Assembly (NCBI GenBank): GCA_035534835.1
Contig: DATLRE010000050.1
Location: 1 to 26,330, forward strand
Reading direction: 5' to 3'
From: Bog-756 sp035534835
GTDB lineage: Bacteria; Actinomycetota; Acidimicrobiia; Acidimicrobiales; RAAP-2
DNA: 26,330 bases
Below the pieces are notes generated by a model. The model was not told the origin of the DNA and made no database searches. It worked only from the letters and a program-made list of their open reading frames with translations. The stretch's first letter is position 1, and every line of letters starts with the position of its first letter. The position numbers and the translations under genes are program-made. Shown here piece by piece: positions 1 to 6,165 of the stretch.

Positions 1-5
1 CTGAG
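1..5. repeat. Target-site duplication, left copy (CTGAG)
   Basis: CTGAG directly abuts the left inverted repeat and is repeated at 1619-1623 next to the right inverted repeat. Because the window begins at base 1, it cannot be seen whether the duplication is exactly five bases. Confidence 0.85.
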
Positions 6-20
6 CCTGGATCCACCGAA
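6..20 (+). repeat. IS terminal inverted repeat, left
   Basis: CCTGGATCCACCGAA is a perfect 15-base inverted match to 1604-1618. The following bases (ATGGTCC against TTGGTTCC at the right end) remain similar. Confidence 0.92.
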
Positions 21-184
21 ATGGTCCGGTGAATCGTCTGGAGCGACAGATTGGGCTGGCGGTTTGCGCCACCGCGTCCGTTTGGTGACCACAGAACGAA
101 TCTGGGCGTGACCGATCAGGGGTTCGGGCGGTGTGGTCGGACTGGGAGTGGCTGGGCCGCAGCGGGCCACCCCGGATCGTGAGG

Positions 185-1486
185 TCAGGTGCGAAGGGGC
201 AGTGACCGCAGGCGTTCGAAACACGCTGTCCATTCGGTGGCCCACGGCCACGAGGTGGGCAGGTGGAGCGCTGGTCGTCGTGATCGGTGGGTGAGACGAC
301 CGGGGACCGTGATGAACTTCCGCCGGATGGTCTTGGCCACAACCGGTCCCTGGTGATCCAGCCCGAGGCGGGACAGCCACCGGAGCATGTTGTGGGCGAT
401 GGTGGTGAGGACGGCCCAGGCCGCATTGGCATTGAAGTCCCCCGAGGGGCAGTGCGAGAGCCCGGCCCCTTCCTTCAGGTCCCGGATGGCGAGCTCGACC
501 ACGGCGTGGCGGCGGTGGTCGGCGTCGAGGTCGACCGCAGTTCCCTCCCGATCGGTGAGGAAGGCGTGGTAGCGCCACGAGGGGAACAGCTCGGCCTGGG
601 TGGCGCAGAACCGGGTGCGGCGGACCACCAGACGGTGCCCGTCGCCATAGGGGCACTCCGAGACCGACGCCACGCCGCCGAGCGTGTAGTCGATACCCGT
701 CCAGGTCGCCTCGTCGATGGCCTCGATGGCCTTGACCACGCTCTTGTTCTGGTTGACGGTGATCGAGTAGCGCACGTCGTGGTCCCGACAGGCGGCGATG
801 ACGTGTTTCGAGTGGAACCCCGAGTCGGCCCGAAGGGTCACCGGGCCGCTCCCCCCGCACCGGCGGATCCGGCCGATCAGCTCCCGGACGAAGCGTGGGC
901 CACCACGTCCGGCGTTGGCCGACCCCTTCCGGTGGCGGAGGTGGAGCACCTCGCCGGTGTCGGCCCGGGTGGCCACCAGCGGGTGCTGGCCGAGCACCTT
1001 GGTGTAGCCGTAGGCGGCGCCGTGCTTCTGGTAGCCGTAGACCTCACAGATGGTGGAGTCGACATCGACGGTCAGGGCATCCTCACCGGGTCCGGCACCC
1101 ATCGCCCAGGCCCGGGCCAGGACCGCCTCGCTCAACGCATCGAGCTGGCGGACGTGACCGAAGGTGAAGGCCCGCAGGAAGGTGCCGAGGGTGGAAGGTG
1201 CCATCACCCGGTGCCCGAGGACCCGCCCGGTCGATCCGGACCGCAACACATCGGCGTCGTCGATGCAGTCGGCCCCGACCACCATGGCGTGCACGAGGGT
1301 GAGCACCTTGCGACCTGGCACCGCGTGACCGGGACGGTCGCCGAGGTCGACCAGTTCATTGGCCAACTCGCCGATCCCGAGCCGTTCCGACAGGGTGGCC
1401 ACCAGCGCCAGGCCGGCCCCGGCCACCGCCTTGTCGTCGTCGAAGGTCACTGCAAGACGGGTCGGACTGTGCGATTCTGTGTGCAC
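185..1486 (-). CDS. IS1380-family transposase
   Basis: This 433-residue DDE transposase would move the surrounding element by cutting and joining at its terminal repeats. Candidate catalytic acids are D143 in the DVDST block, D221 in the RADSGFHS block, and E331 in the ELAIRDLKEG block, which is the spacing and wording of the IS1380 type (DDE_Tnp_1 superfamily). The C-terminal part keeps the family's HNMLRWL-like helix. The start is GTG at 1486, with AGAAAGG about ten bases upstream. The frame is open throughout, so the protein is probably functional. It is the only gene between the two terminal repeats. Confidence 0.93.
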   Translation of the reverse strand: MHTESHSPTRLAVTFDDDKAVAGAGLALVATLSERLGIGELANELVDLGDRPGHAVPGRKVLTLVHAMVVGADCIDDADVLRSGSTGRVLGHRVMAPSTLGTFLRAFTFGHVRQLDALSEAVLARAWAMGAGPGEDALTVDVDSTICEVYGYQKHGAAYGYTKVLGQHPLVATRADTGEVLHLRHRKGSANAGRGGPRFVRELIGRIRRCGGSGPVTLRADSGFHSKHVIAACRDHDVRYSITVNQNKSVVKAIEAIDEATWTGIDYTLGGVASVSECPYGDGHRLVVRRTRFCATQAELFPSWRYHAFLTDREGTAVDLDADHRRHAVVELAIRDLKEGAGLSHCPSGDFNANAAWAVLTTIAHNMLRWLSRLGLDHQGPVVAKTIRRKFITVPGRLTHRSRRPALHLPTSWPWATEWTACFERLRSLPLRT

Positions 1487-1574
1487 CGGAATGATGCCTT
1501 TCTGCAGTTGGTGGATGTGTGCTTCAGCGAGTCACATCTTCCCAACTCAGGGGGCATTTTCCGCGTATGGTCAC

Positions 1575-1588
1575 GCCTCAGCTGAGGC
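1575..1588. repeat. 14-bp perfect palindrome inside the IS right end
   Basis: GCCTCAGCTGAGGC is a perfect palindrome 16 bases inside the right terminal repeat and upstream of the transposase. It could be a subterminal transposase-binding site or a block against incoming transcription. It contains CTGAG, the same five bases as the target duplication. The role is unknown. Confidence 0.5.
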
Positions 1589-1603
1589 CGGGTGTGGAAC
1601 CAA

Positions 1604-1618
1604 TTCGGTGGATCCAGG
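1604..1618 (-). repeat. IS terminal inverted repeat, right
   Basis: TTCGGTGGATCCAGG is the perfect reverse complement of bases 6-20. Confidence 0.92.
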
Positions 1619-1623
1619 CTGAG
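1619..1623. repeat. Target-site duplication, right copy (CTGAG)
   Basis: CTGAG directly follows the right inverted repeat and matches bases 1-5. Confidence 0.85.
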
Positions 1624-1626
1624 CGG

Positions 1627-1646
1627 GTGCCGCCCGGTGGCGGCAC
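1627..1646. terminator. Hairpin just outside the IS
   Basis: GTGCCGCC and GGCGGCAC form a perfect 8-bp stem closed by CGGT. No T-tract follows. It lies four bases past the target duplication and before the LCP promoter. It may be the terminator of a gene that lies left of the window and is now separated by the IS. Confidence 0.5.
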
Positions 1647-1680
1647 GAGCGTCTGATCACCGGGCCGGATCGGGGATTGG

Positions 1681-1686
1681 TAGCGT
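1681..1686 (+). promoter_or_regulatory. -10-like TAGCGT of a leaderless start (LCP gene)
   Basis: TAGCGT lies exactly six bases before ATG 1693, and there is no Shine-Dalgarno sequence between them. A transcript starting six to seven bases after the hexamer would begin at the A of the start codon. No convincing -35 is seen. Confidence 0.5.
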
Positions 1687-1692
1687 CGGGCA

Positions 1693-3255
1693 ATGGCCCG
1701 CCGAGACCGACGCCGGGGAGGCGCGCACAGTCCCAGGCGGCGCCCGGACGAGATCGCCCCCCCGGGCCCTGTCCCGGGCGCGGCGGATGCACCGATGGCA
1801 CCGGAGGTCGAGGCCGCGTCCCCTGCGGGTGACGACCGGACCGGTGTCGTGTCGGCGTCGGGCCTGCCGGATGCGTCGGGATCGACGGAGCCGGGCACCG
1901 CACCCACGCCCGCGGCCGCACCCACGCCGGAGTTCTCTCCCGCCGCCGGGTCCGGGGCCGACATGCTCGCGGCCATGGGCTCGGTGGCCGCGACCGGGGG
2001 AGGTGACCTCGGGGTCCCACTCACCCGGAAGGAACGCCGCGAGGCGGCCTCGGGCGGAGGCGGGCGGGCTCCGAGGTCACGGAAGGCGAAGTCCAAGCGG
2101 ACCTGGATCGACCGGGTGCTGCTCGCCGGGGTGGTCCTGGTTTCCCTCGCCATCGTGGCCGTCGGCTCGGGGTACGCCTACGTGCAGTACCGCTTCAACC
2201 AGGTGACCAAGGTGACGGTGAAGCACCTCCGTGTGGCCCCGGTCGGGGCGCCGTTCAACGTGTTGCTGATCGGATCGGACACCCGGGTCGGGATCACCGG
2301 CGCCGCGCAGAACGCCTACGGCAACACCACGACGGCCGGCGGGCAACGCAGCGACGTCGTCAAGATCGTCCACGTGGTCCCGGCCACCGGCCAGGTCAGC
2401 GTGCTGTCGATCCCGCGGGACACGGTGGTCACGGTGGCGGGGAACACCAGTCAGGTGGGCAGGTACAACCGGATCAACGCCACCTACAACGACGGACCGG
2501 ACCAGCTGGTCCAGACCATCGAGGCCAATTTCGGGATCGCCATCGAGCACGTGGTGCAGTTGAACTTCATCGGGTTCCGGGGGGCGGTGGACGCCATCGG
2601 CGGGGTCAACCTCGACTTCCCCTACCCGGCGAAGGACGCCTACACGGGCCTCGACATCACCACGCCGGGCTGCCAGCACCTGAACGGCGGCTACTCGCTG
2701 GCGGTGGCCCGCAGCCGGCACTACCAGTACTACGCCAACGGGTACTGGCAGTACGACGGCACCAGCGACTTCGGGAGGATCCAGCGCCAGAACGCCTTCC
2801 TGAAGGCCCTCATCAACCAGGCCGAGAAGCAGTACAACCCGCTGACACTCAACGCCTTCATCGGATCGGTGGTCCAGGGGGTGACGATCGACTCGACCTT
2901 CACCATCAGCCAGCTGGTGTCGCTGGCGCGCGAATTCCGGTCGTTCGCCTCGACCTCGCTGGCCACCGCCACGCTGCCGACCTACTCGTCGAACTCCTCG
3001 GAGTTCGGCTACCTCGGGTCGATCCTGTATGTGCAGCAGCCCCAGGCCAACCAGGTGATCAGCCAGTTCCTGCACGGTCCGGCCCCGGTCCCGCTCACCC
3101 CGGCGCCCGGACCGTACGGCCCGGTCTCCACCTCGACCACCACGTCGACGGTCCCACCGCCCACCTACTCGACGGGTGGGAGCACGCCGGCGACGACGGC
3201 TCCGGCGCTGACCACGACCACGATCCAGACGAACTTCGACCCGACACCCTGCTGA
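1693..3255 (+). CDS. LytR-CpsA-Psr (LCP) family cell-wall protein
   Basis: This 520-residue protein is a single-pass membrane protein with an extracellular LCP domain. LCP enzymes transfer undecaprenyl-phosphate-linked glycopolymers (teichoic acid, arabinogalactan, capsule) onto peptidoglycan. Residues 1-135 are a disordered Ala/Pro/Gly/Glu cytoplasmic tail ending in a basic patch. A membrane helix covers about 142-161. The LCP domain runs from about 188 to 445 with the expected blocks: LLIGSDTR (D196, R198), QRSD (R219, D221), IPRD (R242, D243) and DFGRIQRQ. The last 75 residues are a Pro/Thr/Ser wall-spanning tail ending in Cys. The acceptor and donor polymers cannot be told from sequence. 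The ATG start is favoured by the TAGCGT hexamer six bases upstream. The gene stands alone just beyond the IS. Confidence 0.92.
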   Translation: MARRDRRRGGAHSPRRRPDEIAPPGPVPGAADAPMAPEVEAASPAGDDRTGVVSASGLPDASGSTEPGTAPTPAAAPTPEFSPAAGSGADMLAAMGSVAATGGGDLGVPLTRKERREAASGGGGRAPRSRKAKSKRTWIDRVLLAGVVLVSLAIVAVGSGYAYVQYRFNQVTKVTVKHLRVAPVGAPFNVLLIGSDTRVGITGAAQNAYGNTTTAGGQRSDVVKIVHVVPATGQVSVLSIPRDTVVTVAGNTSQVGRYNRINATYNDGPDQLVQTIEANFGIAIEHVVQLNFIGFRGAVDAIGGVNLDFPYPAKDAYTGLDITTPGCQHLNGGYSLAVARSRHYQYYANGYWQYDGTSDFGRIQRQNAFLKALINQAEKQYNPLTLNAFIGSVVQGVTIDSTFTISQLVSLAREFRSFASTSLATATLPTYSSNSSEFGYLGSILYVQQPQANQVISQFLHGPAPVPLTPAPGPYGPVSTSTTTSTVPPPTYSTGGSTPATTAPALTTTTIQTNFDPTPC

Positions 3256-3259
3256 CCGA

Positions 3260-3293
3260 GGGTCCGGAAGGACCGGCCCGCCCGGTCGGACCC
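3260..3293. terminator. Bidirectional hairpin between LCP gene and sufU
   Basis: GGGTCCG (3260-3266) pairs with CGGACCC (3287-3293), and ACCGG (3272-3276) pairs with CCGGT (3282-3286) inside it. The repeat begins five bases after the LCP stop and sits between convergent genes, so it could end both transcripts. There is no T-tract. The remaining bases up to 3399 hold nothing recognisable. Confidence 0.6.
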
Positions 3294-3399
3294 GGGGTTG
3301 CCGACGGCCGACGGCGGACGCGGGCGCGCGGATGCGGTCCTCCGGTGGGGAGTCCGGTGGGCCGTGGCAGCCGGGCCGGTGGGCGTGCGGCGTGGCGGG

Positions 3400-3915
3400 T
3401 CAGGCGGACGCGGGTGCGGCGGCCTCGTCCAGACCCTGGGCCAACGTGTTCCAGCTCAGCGTGGCGCACTTGATCCGTACCGGGAACTTGACCACGCCCT
3501 GGAGCGCGGCGAGCTCACCCAGGGCATCGACGTCGATCGCCTCGGGCTCGGCGGCCTCGGGGGGCACGGCACCGGCCTCCCCCGATCCGGCGTCCGCCGG
3601 CAGGGTCGCCTCGTGGATCGACATCATCCCCTTGAAGGTGGCGATCAGCTCGCGCGCCTCCACGACCGACCGGCCCTTGACGGCCGCGGACATCAGCGAG
3701 GCCGACGACTGGCTGATCGAGCATCCGGTTCCGGCGATCTTGATGTCGGCCACCACGTCGCCCTCCACGTCGATGGTCACCACGATCTCGTCGCCGCAGA
3801 GGGGGTTGAACCCCTCGACCCGCACCGCCGGCGGCGACTCGAGTTCGCCGCGGTTCCGCGGCGAGCGGTAGTGGTCGAGGATGATCTCGCGGTAGAGGTC
3901 TTCGAGGCCGGGCAT
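3400..3915 (-). CDS. sufU: SufU-type iron-sulfur cluster assembly / sulfur-acceptor protein
   Basis: SufU (171 residues) takes sulfur from the cysteine desulfurase SufS, through a zinc-bound cysteine in characterised Gram-positive homologues. The zinc or active-site set is visible: C40 and D42 in NPLCGDE, C65 in GTGCSISQSSAS, and C150 in RIKCATLSW. Residues about 106-128 are an Ala/Glu/Pro-rich stretch, longer than I recall for SufU of other Firmicutes and actinobacteria. ATG 3915 is chosen because GAAGGGA lies about ten bases upstream. The frame stays open upstream only as a GC artefact. It is the last gene of the sufC-sufS-sufU run, 64 bases after sufS, and a mini-ORF bridges that gap. Confidence 0.93.
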   Translation of the reverse strand: MPGLEDLYREIILDHYRSPRNRGELESPPAVRVEGFNPLCGDEIVVTIDVEGDVVADIKIAGTGCSISQSSASLMSAAVKGRSVVEARELIATFKGMMSIHEATLPADAGSGEAGAVPPEAAEPEAIDVDALGELAALQGVVKFPVRIKCATLSWNTLAQGLDEAAAPASA

Positions 3916-3983
3916 CAGGCCGACATCCCTTCGTCTCGCGGATGCGTCCGCACCCGTTGTCCAGCGTACCGGGGGTCGTTCAT
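3915..3983 (-). CDS. Possible 22-codon coupling ORF between sufS and sufU
   Basis: An ATG at 3983 overlaps the sufS stop as ATGA. After 22 codons the stop overlaps the sufU start as TGATG. The encoded peptide (begins MNDPRYAG, ends DEGMSA) resembles nothing I know, and no strong ribosome site precedes it beyond re-initiation at the sufS stop. It may let ribosomes walk from sufS to sufU. It may also be chance, because stop-free stretches of this length are common at this GC content. Confidence 0.25.
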   Translation of the reverse strand: MNDPRYAGQRVRTHPRDEGMSA

Positions 3984-5248
3984 GCGAAGAACCTCCCCGC
4001 GGCGTCGAGCGCGTCGACGAGGGTGTCGACGTCGTGTTCGTCGTTGTACGGGCCGAACGAGGCCCGGGCGGTGGCGGTGACCCCCAGCCGGCGCATGAGG
4101 GGCTTGGCGCAGTGGTGGCCGGCCCGGACGCACACCCCGTACTCGTCGAGGATCTGGGAGACGTCATGGGGGTGGACATCGCCGAAGGCGAACGAGATCA
4201 CTCCGCCCCGGTCCTCGGTCCCGGGCGGTCCGAAGATCCGGATGCCGTCGCCGAATCGGTCCGCCAGCGCCTGCAGGGCGTACGCCGTCAACGACTGCTC
4301 GTGGGCACGGACCGCATCCATCCCCACCGCCCTCAGGTAGTCGACGGCGGCCCCGAGGCCGATGGCCTCGGTGATCGGGGGGGTGCCGGCCTCGAAGCGC
4401 CACGGGATGTCGTTGGGGGTGAAGCCGTCCTTGCGGACGTCGAGGATCATCTCGCCACCGCCCAGGAACGGCGGCAGCTCGGCCAGCAGCGCCTCGCGTC
4501 CCCACAGGACGCCGATGCCGGTGGGTCCGAGCATCTTGTGGGCGCTGAAGGCCAGGAAGTCGACACCCAGCGCGGCGACGTCGGTCGGCAGGTGGGGGAC
4601 GGACTGGCAGGCGTCGGCCACCACGATCGCGCCGGCGTCGTGGGCGGCGGCGGCCAGCTGGGCCACGGGGTTCAGGGTGCCGAGCACATTGGACATGCAC
4701 GTCAGGCTGAGCAGCCGGGCCCCGTCCAGGACGGCGTCGAGGTCGTCGAGCACGAGCCTGCCGTCGTCGTCCACGGGGAGCCAGCGCAGCTCGATCCCCC
4801 GTTCGGCGGCCAGCATGTGCCACGGCACGATGTTGGCGTGGTGCTCCATCTCCGTGAGCACGACCACGTCGCCCCGACCGAGGTGGGTGCGTCCCCATGC
4901 GTGGGCTACGAGGTTGAGGGCCTCGGTGGCGTTCTTGGCGAAGACGACCTCCCGGCCCGGGTCGGGTGCCCCGATGAACCTGCCGACGTTGGTCCTCGCC
5001 GCCTCGAAGCGCCGGGTGGCCTCCTCGGCGATGGCGTACACGCCCCGGTGCACGTTGGCGTGCGTGGTCTCGTCGTACTCGCGCATGGCGTCGAGCACCG
5101 CGGTGGGCCGCTGGGACGACGCCGCCGAGTCGAGGTAGGTGATGGGCCGGCCATGGACCTCGCGGGCGAGCAACGGGAAGTCCTTGCGCAGTGTGGCGAC
5201 ATCGAGCGCCGGAGCGGGCGGCGTACCGGCGGCGGTCAGGTCCGCCAT
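3980..5248 (-). CDS. sufS: SufS-type cysteine desulfurase
   Basis: SufS is a PLP enzyme that removes sulfur from cysteine and holds it as a persulfide for Fe-S cluster assembly. The protein has 422 residues, the normal length for the class-II (SufS/CsdA) group. PLP-binding K238 lies in FSAHKMLGP. The persulfide cysteine C380 lies in RAGHHCAKPLM. The blocks TEMEHHANIVPW and RFEAGTPP are typical. The start is ATG 5248, inside the last codons of sufC (13-base overlap), which implies translational coupling. The stop overlaps the start of a 22-codon ORF leading to SufU, its expected sulfur acceptor. Confidence 0.96.
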   Translation of the reverse strand: MADLTAAGTPPAPALDVATLRKDFPLLAREVHGRPITYLDSAASSQRPTAVLDAMREYDETTHANVHRGVYAIAEEATRRFEAARTNVGRFIGAPDPGREVVFAKNATEALNLVAHAWGRTHLGRGDVVVLTEMEHHANIVPWHMLAAERGIELRWLPVDDDGRLVLDDLDAVLDGARLLSLTCMSNVLGTLNPVAQLAAAAHDAGAIVVADACQSVPHLPTDVAALGVDFLAFSAHKMLGPTGIGVLWGREALLAELPPFLGGGEMILDVRKDGFTPNDIPWRFEAGTPPITEAIGLGAAVDYLRAVGMDAVRAHEQSLTAYALQALADRFGDGIRIFGPPGTEDRGGVISFAFGDVHPHDVSQILDEYGVCVRAGHHCAKPLMRRLGVTATARASFGPYNDEHDVDTLVDALDAAGRFFA

Positions 5249-6027
5249 GCGTCGTACCCCTCTGCCTCGAGGCGGGCTCCGAGCTCCGGACCGCCCTCGT
5301 CGACGATCCTGCCGTCGACGAGCACGTGGACGCGGTCGGCATCGAGCTCCTCGAGCATGCGCTGGTAGTGGCTGATCACGAGGACGCCGAGGTCCGGACG
5401 GGCCGAGCGCACCGTGTGGACGCCGCGGGCGACCGTGCGCAGCGCGTCGACGTCGAGCCCGGAGTCCGTCTCGTCGAGGACGGCGAGCTCGGGTTCGAGC
5501 ATCGCCATCTGGAGGATCTCGTTGCGCTTCTTCTCCCCGCCGGAGAACCCGTCGTTGAGGTGGCGCTCGCCGAACGCCGGGTCCATGCCCAACTTCTCCA
5601 TCCACTCCATCATCAGGAGGCGCACCTCGAGAACCGAGAGGTCCGTGCCCCGGCGGGCGGAGAGGGCCTGGCGGAGGAACTGGATCACCGGGACCCCGCC
5701 GATCGACTCGGGGTCCTGGAAGGCCAGGAAGATGCCGGCCTTGCCGCGGACGTCCGTCGCCCACGAGGTGATGTCCTCGCCCTTGAAGAGGATGGACCCG
5801 GCGGTGACCTCGTAGGCCGGATTGCCGAGCAGCACGTTGGCCAGCGTCGACTTGCCCGAGCCGTTGGGGCCCATGACGGCGTGGACCCGGCCAGACTCGA
5901 CGGTGAGGTCGATGCCCTGCAGGATCGGCCTGCCGTCGACGGACGCGTGCAGCCCGGTGATGCGGAGGAGGGGCGGTTTCGCGGCGTCGGAGGGAGGGGC
6001 TGCAGCGGCATCGGACACGGGTGGCAC
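5236..6027 (-). CDS. sufC: SufC, ABC-type ATPase of the Fe-S scaffold
   Basis: SufC (263 residues) is the cytosolic ATPase that works with SufB and SufD to build and release Fe-S clusters. It shows Walker A GPNGSGKST (53-61), the Q-loop FQDPESIGG, the SufC-specific signature FSGGEKKRNEILQM (from 161) and Walker B LAVLDETDSGLD (from 181). The DETDSGLD wording separates SufC from transporter ATPases. GTG 6027 is chosen because TACACT sits seven bases before it, as in a leaderless transcript. GTG 6015 is an alternative. It is the first gene of the operon. Its partners sufB and sufD are not in the window, although actinobacteria usually keep them next to sufC. Confidence 0.95.
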   Translation of the reverse strand: MPPVSDAAAAPPSDAAKPPLLRITGLHASVDGRPILQGIDLTVESGRVHAVMGPNGSGKSTLANVLLGNPAYEVTAGSILFKGEDITSWATDVRGKAGIFLAFQDPESIGGVPVIQFLRQALSARRGTDLSVLEVRLLMMEWMEKLGMDPAFGERHLNDGFSGGEKKRNEILQMAMLEPELAVLDETDSGLDVDALRTVARGVHTVRSARPDLGVLVISHYQRMLEELDADRVHVLVDGRIVDEGGPELGARLEAEGYDAWRT

Positions 6028-6034
6028 GACCCCG

Positions 6035-6040
6035 AGTGTA
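6035..6040 (-). promoter_or_regulatory. -10-like TACACT of the suf operon
   Basis: On the minus strand TACACT is followed by seven bases and then GTG 6027, with no ribosome site between. This suggests a leaderless sufC mRNA and makes sufC the first gene of its transcript. Confidence 0.5.
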
Positions 6041-6070
6041 GCCCGTCCCCGCCATTTCTCCTACGGCGAT

Positions 6071-6131
6071 AGGGGGAATTGCGGCCGGAATGCCGGGCTC
6101 TGGCGAGCGCCGGCGCTGACCAGGGGGAATT
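6071..6131. repeat. Direct repeat AGGGGGAATT in the sufC/debranching-enzyme divergent region
   Basis: AGGGGGAATT occurs at 6071-6080 and again at 6122-6131, 51 bases apart. The second copy continues into the palindrome GGGAATTCCC (6125-6134). Both lie in the 138-base region between the divergent starts at 6027 and 6166, upstream of both putative -10 elements. Two similar sites here could bind a regulator. No family can be assigned. Confidence 0.35.
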
Positions 6132-6153
6132 CCCGATCCACCCGGGCCGGCGG

Positions 6154-6159
6154 TACGGT
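6154..6159 (+). promoter_or_regulatory. -10-like TACGGT of the debranching-enzyme gene
   Basis: TACGGT is followed by six bases and ATG 6166, which matches the leaderless pattern seen at several genes here. It also argues against the longer open frame that begins at 6079. Confidence 0.5.
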
Positions 6160-6165
6160 ACCGGG

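Larger units (their letters stand above)
6..1618 (-). mobile_element. Complete IS1380-family insertion sequence
   Basis: The element is bounded by 15-bp perfect inverted repeats (CCTGGATCCACCGAA at 6-20 and its complement at 1604-1618). Similarity continues for about eight more bases with two mismatches. It is flanked on both sides by CTGAG. It carries one transposase gene on the minus strand. Total length of 1613 bp and a 4-5 bp target duplication agree with the IS1380 family. The 164 bases between the left end and the transposase stop hold no gene, only a weak GTGGC/GCCAC hairpin at 148-170. Intact ends, an intact gene and an intact duplication point to a fairly recent insertion. Confidence 0.93.

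Noticed and set aside
287..1585. A 432-codon plus-strand frame through the IS
   Set aside because: It is antisense to the transposase, with His/Val/Gly-rich content and no motif.
3980..6055. A 691-codon frame suggesting a long N-terminal extension of SufS
   Set aside because: The first 269 codons are Arg/Pro-rich shadow of sufC. Homology to SufS begins at ATG 5248.
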